Source: a virus. From it: a DNA stretch of 64,000 nt. Below the pieces are notes generated by a model that made no database searches, was not told the origin of the DNA, and saw nothing but the letters and a program-made list of their open reading frames with translations. A program made the position numbers and the translations under genes. Where the stretch lies: the IMG/VR virus record IMGVR_UViG_3300028364_000014, positions 1 to 64,000 of that record. One strand, written 5' to 3'. Shown one piece after another: positions 1-10,001 of this stretch (position 1 is its first letter; every line of letters starts with the position of its first letter).

Positions 1-3000
1 AGGACCAGACATAGATGCTTTACCTTTAAGCTGGCTTGCTCGATACTTTTGTCCAAAGTCTGAATCCTTTAAATTATTCAAACCTCCAGTCAACTCTTGT
101 ACAATCTTTTGGGCTTCCTCTATTTTAGCGGTCATTTTATCAGAAAACTGTCCGCCACCACCAGTTGTAGCAGCCATACCTCTACCAGCACCTAACATTA
201 CTCCGGCATTATCTGCGATAGAATGAATATGTACAGGAACTACTTTTCCTGAATCATAAGTTAAAGGTCCTCCTCCTGTAAATGAGGGAATTCCTGTGCT
301 TCCACTACCCGTAGAGGCCATCCCTCCTCCTCCACCTACAGAAGTAGCACCAGTACCCATGCTTGGCGGAATGTTAGAAAGATTATATTGACTCCCCTCT
401 TTTAAACGGGATCTGGATTGTTTATACTTTTCTTCAAGGCTTAAATCTGATTTTTCAAATAAAGACCCCAAAAAATCACCCTCTTTAGCCTTAGTAGCAG
501 CAGCTTTAGTAAGCCTATCTAATTGTTCTAACAAAGCTAATTTTTTACGAATTTTGTCATTTTCTACATTAGTCTTCTCTTCATCATTAGGGTCTACCTG
601 ACTACGAACAAAAACCGCAGCATCGTCTGCGTACTTATCTTCTAATTGAATTTGGTCTGCCTTATCCATAACAGGCATTCCTACTGTACGATTTAATTGT
701 TCTAGTGCTTTATAAGCCTCATTAATTGGTTGATCCATGATATCTTTTACAAATGGTAGATGGTTATCTTGGGCTATTCTATTCATTGGAGCGATCTCTA
801 GAATATCTTTATTACCTTCTAACTGAGCATTTATACTCGCAATTTTTTTCTGGTCATTAAAAAGATTTTCTACAGTGGATTGCCCTAACAAAGCGTAACT
901 ACCTAAATCATCTTTCCCATAAGAACTAAGATCACCGAAAGAATCTTTTAAGTTTTTTGCTACAGCCCGAGCTTCTTTAAACTTCTTCTCAAAAACCTTA
1001 CGTTCGTCACTATCTCGTAATTTAAAATTCTTCAGTTCTGGTGCAGCCACATCATCGTATTTCTTATTATATCTAGTACGCTGGGAATAAGGACTAGCTG
1101 CAGAAGTCCTTAAATGATACAAAGGTGTAAGATGCTCTTCAGCCGTATTCTTTATATCTATGCCTTTTGATCTCATTTGATCCCCTATTAAATTTTCAGC
1201 ATACTCTCTAGGCTTCTTAGTACCTAATTTAATATTTCGTTTAGTAGGAGACATCTTGGCAAGATCCCGTTCCACACCCTCTATAGCAGCTTCTTGAATT
1301 TGTCTGCTTAATTCCTCTAAAAAACTATTAAAACCTAAAGCTTCAGTGATATAAGCCTTTAATGCGGAACGATCTAACTTACCTTCAACTTTGTCTTGTG
1401 CTAAAGAGGTGGCTTTAAATTTATCCCCTCCGCCTTGAGCTATCTTCAATGCATCATCAAATAAGTCACTAGTAGACATCCCGCCTAATCTTATACTAGT
1501 AGCTTTTTTCTGAGCATCAGAAAAATCCTTCAAATCACCATAGGATTTATTAGTCTCGATATTACTCTGTAGCTCAGCTACACCTTTAGGTCCTTTAGAT
1601 AATGACCCAACTATCTCACTGGCAATAGGAGTCTCACCAGCATGCTTAACATCCATGCCCTTCTGGATACCAACCCTCACTAGTTCGTTAACCATAGTAT
1701 TTAATTCATTACCCATACCTTTACCAAGCGACTTAAGGTCCATTGGGAATCTTTTCTGTAACTCGACAGAAGGACTAAAATCTGCTGTATCACTAATCTC
1801 TCCCTTGCCAAAACCTAGATTACTTTCAAATATCTTCAGTACTCTATTTAATCCCTCAGTATCTTGTCCAGTATTAATTTTATATAATTGAGCATTTACA
1901 GTATTAGCATGCTTAGCTTCGTATAATTCGTCTCTCACACCTAAATCAATAGATTTACCTACACCTTCTGGTAAGGTAGCTAGAGCCGCCCTAAGCATCT
2001 CAATGTTAATGCCTTTATCATCACCAAGTTTAACACTGTCCAAGGTCTTTACAACACTATCTATAGTTTTGTCATCTCTAAAAATATTTCTTGCTACATT
2101 TTCTAATACTTGTGCTGGTTCAGGGGTAACTCCGGTAGAGTTCGGTATATTAGAAAGAATATCCAACCGTTTTGATTTATCTAAATACTCTAGATCTTCG
2201 GTGAGAAAAGGGCTCTCTAAAAATTTAAAACCTTCTTGTTCTGGAAACTTCTTATTAAACTTCATCTGCTGCTCAGCAAATAAAAATTCACCTGTGGATT
2301 TTTCACCAGTAGTAGCACCGTAAGTAAATGAATCTCTAAACACTTGAGCAGTGGAATTCACATCTTTATCAAACGTGGTTATTTTTTTATAATGTTTTGC
2401 AATGTCTTGTCTAGCCGCCATTGTTTGAGCTGAATGAACTTCTATCTGATCACCGTCAAAATCAAGTTTTTGTTGGTGCGCTATATATTTAGGAATCACA
2501 TCAGATACGGCTTTATTTAATTGATTTATAGTACCAGTTAATTTTTTAATTTTATCAAGGTCTGGGTCTTCCTTATCCCATTCCTCTTCTCTTTTAGCAC
2601 TTAACCCTGTTATTACATCCTCTACTTTATTTTTAGCTTCAGCAAAACCACCTAGATCCATCTCTGGAACACCAGGAGCCATCAGAGTATGTTTAGCTAG
2701 AAATCTACCGCCCCCATCTTTACTCTCTTCTTTTAATAACTTAGCTTCATAGGGCTGAACTGAAGAAGTTCCAGTAAAAGGATAACGAACACTCTCTATA
2801 TAAGGAGTTAGTTCGTTTTTTAATTGGTCTCTAACATCCATCTTATTGACTTCATCCATACCAGAGGGATTACCTGTTTCTAATAATTCCCTATACTCCA
2901 ATAACTCTTTTAAAGTCTCCCCTTGAGTTTGCTTAACCCTTTTTAAATCCCCAGTATTATCTTGAGCGTACCTACGTTTAAACCTAGCTGGTAATTTTTT

Positions 3001-6000
3001 AGCATAATCCTCTGACACACCAAGTTCATGCTGTTTTAAGGTTACAAAACCTTTATCCTTTTGATTCTTAATTATCTCAGAATGACCTTTTGATACACCC
3101 TTAATTTTATTAGCGGCTTCTTGTAAAGATTTTATTTCTTCAGTACCAAGATCAGAGTCTTTTGACACACTTTCAAGAGCTTTAGCAAAAGCATTTAAGT
3201 CATCAGTCTTATCCACCATCGCCGTAGTGGCTTTAGCCATAATAGCTGGAATCTTACGTGTAAAAAAAGCTTCTTGTACAGAACCAGTTTTCCCTAAAAC
3301 AGTTTGAGCAAGCGTGTGATAATATTCTATTTTTGCTCTATCTAAACTATCCACAGCCTGCTGTAATCGATCTTCCTTAGTGGCAGGAGTAACCTTCAAC
3401 CCCTTTGCTAATTTATTAAGGTCTTGAACCCCAGATCTAAAACTCTCATCTATCATAGAGTCAACGTCATAACGTCCTTGATGTTTTAATGGAGAAGACT
3501 CACGTTTACTAGGATCTAACCCTATTATTTGATCAACAGCAGCATTAATAGTCTCAGAATAAGCTTGAGGTTCTTTTTGACCACGTTCCTTTTGTTTTGT
3601 GTAAAGCTGTCCCATAACGTAATCTTTTTTAGTTCCACCTCCCCTATTAAATGCCTGATCTACCTGACTATCCCCCATTACATCAGTCAAGCCGCGTAAT
3701 GTCGCCTCTAAACTAGATTGATCTTGCGGATCTAAAAAATCTTTATATTGTATTTTACCTTGCTCATTTCTACCTTTACCATCTACAGAAACTACACGAT
3801 CTACCTCTTCACGCAGCTCCTGCATATGTTTTATAATCCTACCCTTTGTATCAGATTTATTGGTACTACCGTCATCACTTATCTCGGCACCATTAATAAT
3901 ATCTTCAAGATGTTTTGCAGAGTTAATTACCTGAGTTAGTCTTCTGGATACCCCATCCAAGCCCCGTTCTCCAGCTAGTAAAGGTTCTGGATAAGTAGTC
4001 CTTGCTAAAGCCCCCGGCACATAAAAAGACTCTTTTTTACTTATATCCCTTGTATCTGGAATAGAAACATCCATGGCCCCTGGAAACTTGGCTGTATCTA
4101 ATACAGTACTAACTAAACTCCGTTCCGGATCTAAATCTTTACCAAAACCACCAGTAGACCCGTAAAAAGAATGTAACTCATCTAAACCTACCTTCTGAGC
4201 TGAACCTAACAAACTTTGTTTTAATTCAGGAGAGTCTGTATTTAAAACCTGTAACCCTTTTAAATACTCCCAGTGCTTTCTTGCGTCTAAAGGAATCTCA
4301 CCAGAAACTCCTTGCATCATTGCAGAATCTTTACCAAATATGGTAGAGTAGGCACCATAAGCCGGTATATTTAGTTTCTCACCTTTAACTTGATTCTCTA
4401 TGTCAGACTTGCTCCACGCTGGATTAGCACTTGGATCTTCAACTATCTCTACAAACTTAGGACCAACAAAACCTTTCCTAGCTTTACCAAACTCATCTAT
4501 AATACGTGAGTAATAACTACTTTTAGCTTCTAAAGCTGCAGCTGCGTTTGCTTCTGTAACCGCTTTATCTCGTTTAGATAAAGACTCGGTTTCATCTTCT
4601 GAAAGTACGCCCCCCTTAGTCTTTTTATCTCTAAGTCCCTTTGCCTCAGTACCAGATATCAAACCCCTACTGACTGTCATATCCTTTAACAAAGAATCAC
4701 GTATGGACCCTTGTGACTTTCCAGTGCCTGAAAAACCCAAAACTTTACTATATTCACCTAGACTAGGAAATAACTCTTTACCTTCTTCCATAGTACCAAG
4801 CATGCTTTTATAAGTATTAGTATCAAACTTAGTATTTAATGTTGTAGACCCTTGCCAGCCAGATCCAATTACGTTATTCATCATCATCTCAAGGCTTTCT
4901 GTTTGAAGACCACGTTTACCAGCATTACTAGAGTTAATTCTAATATCTATAGGTTTTTCTTCAAACTGTTTAGCTCCTTCTACTTCCTTACGATGTAACA
5001 TTTTTACACCAGCTATACCAGATAAACCTTGTTCTAACGAACCCCCAAAAGAATTAACCATTTTCTTGGCATCCTCAAAAAGATCCGATTGTACCATTGC
5101 ATCTTTTTCAGAAACCACCCCTGCTGATTTATCAGTAAACATACTCATCATAAATTTACTACCACTAGCTTTTAACTGATCCTTTAATAAATCAACGTCC
5201 TTACCTGTGTACTTGGTCCCTGTTTCAGAGTCCGGGTCACTTCTTAGAATAACTGCTCTATTTTTTTGTATAACCTCAGAAAGTAACGAACCCATACTTT
5301 TTGGAAGAATAGCAGTACCTAATCCTGCTTTTTCTCTCTCAGAATCACTTAGTACTTTTATATTTTTAGTCTTATAGGCGGCTTCTAATACAGACGAATC
5401 TTTAAACCCTTTAGAAGGAGATACAGCCACTCCCTTCATACCATACCTGGTAGTAAATTTTCTACCATAGTAGTTAAAAAAGGTTTCAGCTATCTTAGCG
5501 GTCTGTACGTTTATATCCTGTCCCCTAGCTACGGTAACAGCCTTCTGTATATCTGTTATTAGTGTTTTATCAGCCCTACCTCTATACTTTTGTGGCACAC
5601 CTAGTACATTTTGAAATACTCTATTAAGTTCATCTATTTGCGCTAACGGATCTGTATCAGTAAGTACATTACCCTGCCCTTTCTTTCCGCCTTCCCCTTT
5701 AATTCTAGATCTAATATCTTCCACACTGATTGCATTACTCGGTAGATCTCGTAAATTACCTTCACTTGTTATTAAATCCAATCTACCTAAAGCGTCAGGC
5801 TGCACGATTGTTTTAGTAACACTGGTAAGTACTTCTGCTAATTTACCTGAAATAACCATCTGGTCTTCAAATGTATTTGCAGTACTTCTTAACTCAGCTA
5901 TTACATTGAAACCATAACCTTGATCCCCGTACCTGCCGCCAGCAATCTGCTCGTTCTCCCTAGTAGACCTTAATCCTGGAAACTCAGTACCAGGCACACC

Positions 6001-9000
6001 TTTTTGTCTGTAAGCCATAGCATTAGTAGTACTGGCAATATTTCTGCCTGCCTGCTGAAATTGTTGTCCAAAAGGTGACATCTCAGGTAAAACATCAGAG
6101 TGCATTTTCAAATTAGTAGCCTTTAAACTACTAAGATATTTACTGTCTTCCTTAAAAGATGATCTGTATTCATCTAACGTAGAGGCGGAAGACTCAGGAA
6201 CACCAAGGGTAGATAAAGTTGTAACATCTTGTGGTATATTTCTAGCATACTCAGTAGTAGATAATACCTTAGATTCATTCATATAGTTTTTTAATACCAT
6301 ATTTAAATCACGTATATAACTTTTAGATTGATCAGGATCTAACCCAGCTGCACCTTTCTCATAAACCGGCGAGGTCATAGTCATCATATTGACTATTTTT
6401 TCTTGATGTGCATATCTTCTTGGTCTAGAGGGGTCTGCTATAGGTATTGTACCCACTAGCTTACTTAGATAAGACTCATACTCGCGAACTGTTTTATCAT
6501 GATTTGGATTTTTTGTAAGTTTATCAATTGGAGACTCTCCTGGAGCGTAATTGGATAGTACTTTTTCAAATACTTGGTATATATTTTTAAAATCAACTGT
6601 TTCCATACGTTTAACCACATCAAGAGCAGACACTCCAGCACCATCCATAGCTTGTATGAATTGCCCTACTGAAATTGAACCATCCTTTAAACTTTCACCC
6701 ATTTGATCTATATTTCTAATAGCTTCTACTTTAAATGTTTCAGGGTCACCTTGCTCCGTACGTGCTAACTCCGCTGATCTAACAATAGCCCCTTTTTTAT
6801 ATGTGCTCACTAATCTACCTTTATTTGCGTCACTTGCAGAAGCGAGATCTGTAAGCATCTCCTGAGCTAGTTTATTAGACTCAACATACTCTTTTCTATC
6901 AGGGCGTATACCTGCTTTTTGTATTCTTTCAGTGTACTTTTCTGGCATATTAGTACCAAAACTTTTAAGCTGATTAAATAGATTTTCAAAACCAGTTTTA
7001 TATTCGGCAAATTTAGGTATAACTCGTTGACTACCAGTAGATGTTTCAAATATTTGAGCACCTGTCTCAGTAAGACGTGCTGCGGGTACAGCTAAAGTCC
7101 TGGTAAGAGCACTCCTACTTTTACTACCTTTTGACGATCCAGCTACTCCAATATTAAGCCGTTTATTGGCTTCCATCTCCCCTAAAGTTTCCTGGTAAAT
7201 ACTCTCTAACTTACCAATATTCATACTATTAAGCATATCACTCATTTTTTTAGGAACGCCTGGACCAGCTTCATTAGTTTTATTTTTAATTCTAACTAAA
7301 TTTTCAGCAGAGTCTGGTTGAGAAAACTTCCAAGACTTTATATCATCAGTGGGTACACGCTTTAACCAAGTACCTACGGATTCACCAAGATTACTCCTAT
7401 TCTTATTTAAAAGGTCATTCTTAACTGTATCTTTAAATAAGCTTTTAAGTGCCTCAGGTGATTGAGTCCTATCAACAGGAGTAAAATCTTTATTATCCCG
7501 CCTCATTTTTTCAATTTCTTTAGCGATAGCCCCAACATCCGCAATTTGAAAAGTCCATTGTTTACCTGCTACTTTCTTATTAATACCAGAAGCAAGCTTA
7601 AAATATTCTGACGGATCTTGAGCGTCATCCCCCCTAAGAATTTTCCACTTTTGTGACTGAGTGATGACTTTAGTTTTTTTATCATAAGTTTGTTCAACAG
7701 GACCTCGCAATGCCAAGCCTTCTTCAACCTGCTTAATCATAAAATTCCTTAGATCCATTAAAGATTTAGCAGTAGTATTAACATTCTCTTTAATGATCTG
7801 TCTTGCTTTCTCTCCTGTATCAATACGGGTTTTAGGTGTGGGCAATTCATAATCTTTTCCTGGGGTAATTACATCTGATTTATACCCGTATAAAGTTTCT
7901 TTTGATGTTTTATACTTGTAGTCTGCAGGAGCCGATTTTTGACTAGTTTTAATATCCTTACCAAGTCTAAACTTCTCAGACTGCTCCCTCATACGCTGTC
8001 TTACTTCAATTTGTTTAAGTTTATCTTGCTCATTTGTACTTGGTAGTCTATTTTGAGAAGTAGAACCTGTAGTTCCAGAAAAAGGATTAGATGTTTGTTG
8101 GCTATTTATAGCGTCTGTTAAATCAGATAACTTGTCACCAAGAGAGGCTATTAACCTAGTAATATCACGAGGTAATATTTCCTTAGACAATAAGTTACCA
8201 GCAGTTTTAGTGTCTATACCACTAGTAATCACAGCTTTAAGTTTATTTGGGTCGTCTTTAGAAGCAGCAATCTGTGTTACTACTTTCATAATAGCGTCGT
8301 AAAGGCCCTGTGATGACTGGTTTTTAGGTTCAACGTAAAGATTAGATCTTAAAGTATCTTTAAGTACTGATAAAAACTGGTTAAGGTCAGAAAATATTTT
8401 TTCATCGGGCTTATTTCCTGTAGTACTTGAAGCGGATACTGCGACATTAAATTGTTGTTTAAAATCAGACTGTAGTTGAGTTATAAGTTTTTGAGAATCA
8501 GTAACTAGTTCAATATTAAACGGTGTAGAGTCAGCCTTCTTTCTAAGCTTTTCTAGATCACTTATTATAGTATTTTTAGACACAGAAGCAGTGAAATCGA
8601 CATTCTTACTCCTACCTAAGTCGTCTAAATCTTTTTTTGCACCTTTAAGACTTTTATCTGTAACTACAGATAAGGGAACCTCAATACCGGCTAATGACTT
8701 TATATCTTTAATAAAAGTAGCTACTTCTCCAGCACCTTCTACAACAAGTTCTAATTTAGCATTCCAATCTTTAACCTCTTTATTATTGGTAACACCTTTA
8801 GGTACTAATTCTTTAGGTATCATAGATACAGCGTCAGTTAACTTAACTAAATTCCCCTTTAAAGCATCAGCATCTATAGACCCAGAAGGACTACCCTTCA
8901 ATTCTTCTACTAGCTTAGTTAGCTGCTTCATAACAACAATAAAATCAGGAACACTCTCTAACTTTTTAGCTATAGCATCTAAAGATTTTCCCACCTCAGA

Positions 9001-9921
9001 CTCTTTTGCTTGAGGGATTTTGTTTATTACTTTAGATATTTCTGAAGTTATTACTTGAGCTAATTTTAAAGGATCTTCAGTGGCTTTTTTTACCACCGCA
9101 GTCTTCTTCTTAACAGCGGACGCCCTAAAACTTGTCACACTTTCTTTAAAAGCTGATGCCCCATCATTAAACTCTTTAGGAAGCTTCTTAACTTCACTAC
9201 GCACCAAAGTAATATCAGCAATTAACTCTTTAAAAGCAGTACCCATTTGAGCCATCAAACTTAAATACGTTTTAAACTCGGTTATATCAAAACCACCACC
9301 ACTTTTACGCTGCTCATTTACAGCCTTACCAGCAGAAGCTATTTTAGTAAAACTTGACTCTAATCTTTTTAAAATAGCAGAAATATCTTTGAGAGAAGCT
9401 ATCATATCAGTAGGCATAGCTGCTTTTAAATTAGAATTCAATGCATTCTCAATACCTTTAAAAACTGAGGGATCTATTGTTACTACACCCTTAGTGTTTT
9501 TAGATAACTCATCTGCAAAGTTTTTATATGCGATTTCTCTTTGCTTACTAGATATTTTCAATGCGGAAGCAACATCTACCAGGCCTGACTCTGGAGACTT
9601 TTGTACTTTAGCAGCTACATCTTTAACAGACTGCTTAGTGATGTCCACAACAAGGCGTTGTAACATATTGGCTAATTCAGTCTTGGTTACACCACCACTA
9701 TCTCCAGACGCATTACTAGTTATAACCTTACTAAGGATAGTAGGGAGTTCTTTTTTAATAGCAGATGCTACCGCATTAACGATACCGTCCTGCGTGCTTG
9801 ACATCCCCTTATTAAACTCAGTGTATAATTGCTTTAAGCTGGAATTTGGGGCTGACTGTTCATTTGCCCCTGAAGTGGTACCAGTAGATTTAATATTTAT
9901 ATTGACGTTTTTTTCGCCCAA
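1..9921 (-). CDS. Giant virion RNA polymerase / tail-interior protein (partial, 3' end beyond window)
   Basis: An uninterrupted frame of 3307 codons runs from a TTG start at 9921 to the window edge. GGAGG lies seven bases upstream of the TTG. Residues about 1483-1497 read YGRKFTTRYGMKGV, matching the beta-subunit GDKMAGRHGNKGV with the two catalytic-type lysines (K1488, K1496) eight residues apart. Residues about 1657-1685 resemble the beta segment that follows the barrel in cellular enzymes. Residues 2486-2492 read LDFDGDQ followed by IEVHSA, matching the beta-prime NADFDGDQMAVH metal-binding loop (D2487, D2489, D2491). The first 700 residues are polar and helix-rich with no metal loop; Gly/Ser-rich sequence lies near 3190. 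No membrane segments are obvious. Its position after the tail tube and small tail genes is that of a tape measure protein. I infer a packaged two-barrel polymerase, as known for crAss-like phages and YonO, possibly fused to a tail-interior domain. Confidence 0.85.
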   Translation of the reverse strand, partial: MGEKNVNINIKSTGTTSGANEQSAPNSSLKQLYTEFNKGMSSTQDGIVNAVASAIKKELPTILSKVITSNASGDSGGVTKTELANMLQRLVVDITKQSVKDVAAKVQKSPESGLVDVASALKISSKQREIAYKNFADELSKNTKGVVTIDPSVFKGIENALNSNLKAAMPTDMIASLKDISAILKRLESSFTKIASAGKAVNEQRKSGGGFDITEFKTYLSLMAQMGTAFKELIADITLVRSEVKKLPKEFNDGASAFKESVTSFRASAVKKKTAVVKKATEDPLKLAQVITSEISKVINKIPQAKESEVGKSLDAIAKKLESVPDFIVVMKQLTKLVEELKGSPSGSIDADALKGNLVKLTDAVSMIPKELVPKGVTNNKEVKDWNAKLELVVEGAGEVATFIKDIKSLAGIEVPLSVVTDKSLKGAKKDLDDLGRSKNVDFTASVSKNTIISDLEKLRKKADSTPFNIELVTDSQKLITQLQSDFKQQFNVAVSASSTTGNKPDEKIFSDLNQFLSVLKDTLRSNLYVEPKNQSSQGLYDAIMKVVTQIAASKDDPNKLKAVITSGIDTKTAGNLLSKEILPRDITRLIASLGDKLSDLTDAINSQQTSNPFSGTTGSTSQNRLPSTNEQDKLKQIEVRQRMREQSEKFRLGKDIKTSQKSAPADYKYKTSKETLYGYKSDVITPGKDYELPTPKTRIDTGEKARQIIKENVNTTAKSLMDLRNFMIKQVEEGLALRGPVEQTYDKKTKVITQSQKWKILRGDDAQDPSEYFKLASGINKKVAGKQWTFQIADVGAIAKEIEKMRRDNKDFTPVDRTQSPEALKSLFKDTVKNDLLNKNRSNLGESVGTWLKRVPTDDIKSWKFSQPDSAENLVRIKNKTNEAGPGVPKKMSDMLNSMNIGKLESIYQETLGEMEANKRLNIGVAGSSKGSKSRSALTRTLAVPAARLTETGAQIFETSTGSQRVIPKFAEYKTGFENLFNQLKSFGTNMPEKYTERIQKAGIRPDRKEYVESNKLAQEMLTDLASASDANKGRLVSTYKKGAIVRSAELARTEQGDPETFKVEAIRNIDQMGESLKDGSISVGQFIQAMDGAGVSALDVVKRMETVDFKNIYQVFEKVLSNYAPGESPIDKLTKNPNHDKTVREYESYLSKLVGTIPIADPSRPRRYAHQEKIVNMMTMTSPVYEKGAAGLDPDQSKSYIRDLNMVLKNYMNESKVLSTTEYARNIPQDVTTLSTLGVPESSASTLDEYRSSFKEDSKYLSSLKATNLKMHSDVLPEMSPFGQQFQQAGRNIASTTNAMAYRQKGVPGTEFPGLRSTRENEQIAGGRYGDQGYGFNVIAELRSTANTFEDQMVISGKLAEVLTSVTKTIVQPDALGRLDLITSEGNLRDLPSNAISVEDIRSRIKGEGGKKGQGNVLTDTDPLAQIDELNRVFQNVLGVPQKYRGRADKTLITDIQKAVTVARGQDINVQTAKIAETFFNYYGRKFTTRYGMKGVAVSPSKGFKDSSVLEAAYKTKNIKVLSDSEREKAGLGTAILPKSMGSLLSEVIQKNRAVILRSDPDSETGTKYTGKDVDLLKDQLKASGSKFMMSMFTDKSAGVVSEKDAMVQSDLFEDAKKMVNSFGGSLEQGLSGIAGVKMLHRKEVEGAKQFEEKPIDIRINSSNAGKRGLQTESLEMMMNNVIGSGWQGSTTLNTKFDTNTYKSMLGTMEEGKELFPSLGEYSKVLGFSGTGKSQGSIRDSLLKDMTVSRGLISGTEAKGLRDKKTKGGVLSEDETESLSKRDKAVTEANAAAALEAKSSYYSRIIDEFGKARKGFVGPKFVEIVEDPSANPAWSKSDIENQVKGEKLNIPAYGAYSTIFGKDSAMMQGVSGEIPLDARKHWEYLKGLQVLNTDSPELKQSLLGSAQKVGLDELHSFYGSTGGFGKDLDPERSLVSTVLDTAKFPGAMDVSIPDTRDISKKESFYVPGALARTTYPEPLLAGERGLDGVSRRLTQVINSAKHLEDIINGAEISDDGSTNKSDTKGRIIKHMQELREEVDRVVSVDGKGRNEQGKIQYKDFLDPQDQSSLEATLRGLTDVMGDSQVDQAFNRGGGTKKDYVMGQLYTKQKERGQKEPQAYSETINAAVDQIIGLDPSKRESSPLKHQGRYDVDSMIDESFRSGVQDLNKLAKGLKVTPATKEDRLQQAVDSLDRAKIEYYHTLAQTVLGKTGSVQEAFFTRKIPAIMAKATTAMVDKTDDLNAFAKALESVSKDSDLGTEEIKSLQEAANKIKGVSKGHSEIIKNQKDKGFVTLKQHELGVSEDYAKKLPARFKRRYAQDNTGDLKRVKQTQGETLKELLEYRELLETGNPSGMDEVNKMDVRDQLKNELTPYIESVRYPFTGTSSVQPYEAKLLKEESKDGGGRFLAKHTLMAPGVPEMDLGGFAEAKNKVEDVITGLSAKREEEWDKEDPDLDKIKKLTGTINQLNKAVSDVIPKYIAHQQKLDFDGDQIEVHSAQTMAARQDIAKHYKKITTFDKDVNSTAQVFRDSFTYGATTGEKSTGEFLFAEQQMKFNKKFPEQEGFKFLESPFLTEDLEYLDKSKRLDILSNIPNSTGVTPEPAQVLENVARNIFRDDKTIDSVVKTLDSVKLGDDKGINIEMLRAALATLPEGVGKSIDLGVRDELYEAKHANTVNAQLYKINTGQDTEGLNRVLKIFESNLGFGKGEISDTADFSPSVELQKRFPMDLKSLGKGMGNELNTMVNELVRVGIQKGMDVKHAGETPIASEIVGSLSKGPKGVAELQSNIETNKSYGDLKDFSDAQKKATSIRLGGMSTSDLFDDALKIAQGGGDKFKATSLAQDKVEGKLDRSALKAYITEALGFNSFLEELSRQIQEAAIEGVERDLAKMSPTKRNIKLGTKKPREYAENLIGDQMRSKGIDIKNTAEEHLTPLYHLRTSAASPYSQRTRYNKKYDDVAAPELKNFKLRDSDERKVFEKKFKEARAVAKNLKDSFGDLSSYGKDDLGSYALLGQSTVENLFNDQKKIASINAQLEGNKDILEIAPMNRIAQDNHLPFVKDIMDQPINEAYKALEQLNRTVGMPVMDKADQIQLEDKYADDAAVFVRSQVDPNDEEKTNVENDKIRKKLALLEQLDRLTKAAATKAKEGDFLGSLFEKSDLSLEEKYKQSRSRLKEGSQYNLSNIPPSMGTGATSVGGGGGMASTGSGSTGIPSFTGGGPLTYDSGKVVPVHIHSIADNAGVMLGAGRGMAATTGGGGQFSDKMTAKIEEAQKIVQELTGGLNNLKDSDFGQKYRASQLKGKASMSGP

Positions 9922-10001
9922 GATAGTGCCTCCAAAATTTAATTTATACGAAACTATGGTATAATTAAATACCCTTTAATTCTACACAAGTTACTTAATT
10001 C

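Noticed and set aside
1655-9964. Several plus-strand frames of 60-190 codons within the first 10 kb
   Set aside because: They lie antisense to the giant minus-strand gene, lack good ribosome sites and have low-complexity Ser/Leu/Phe-rich sequence typical of antisense shadows.
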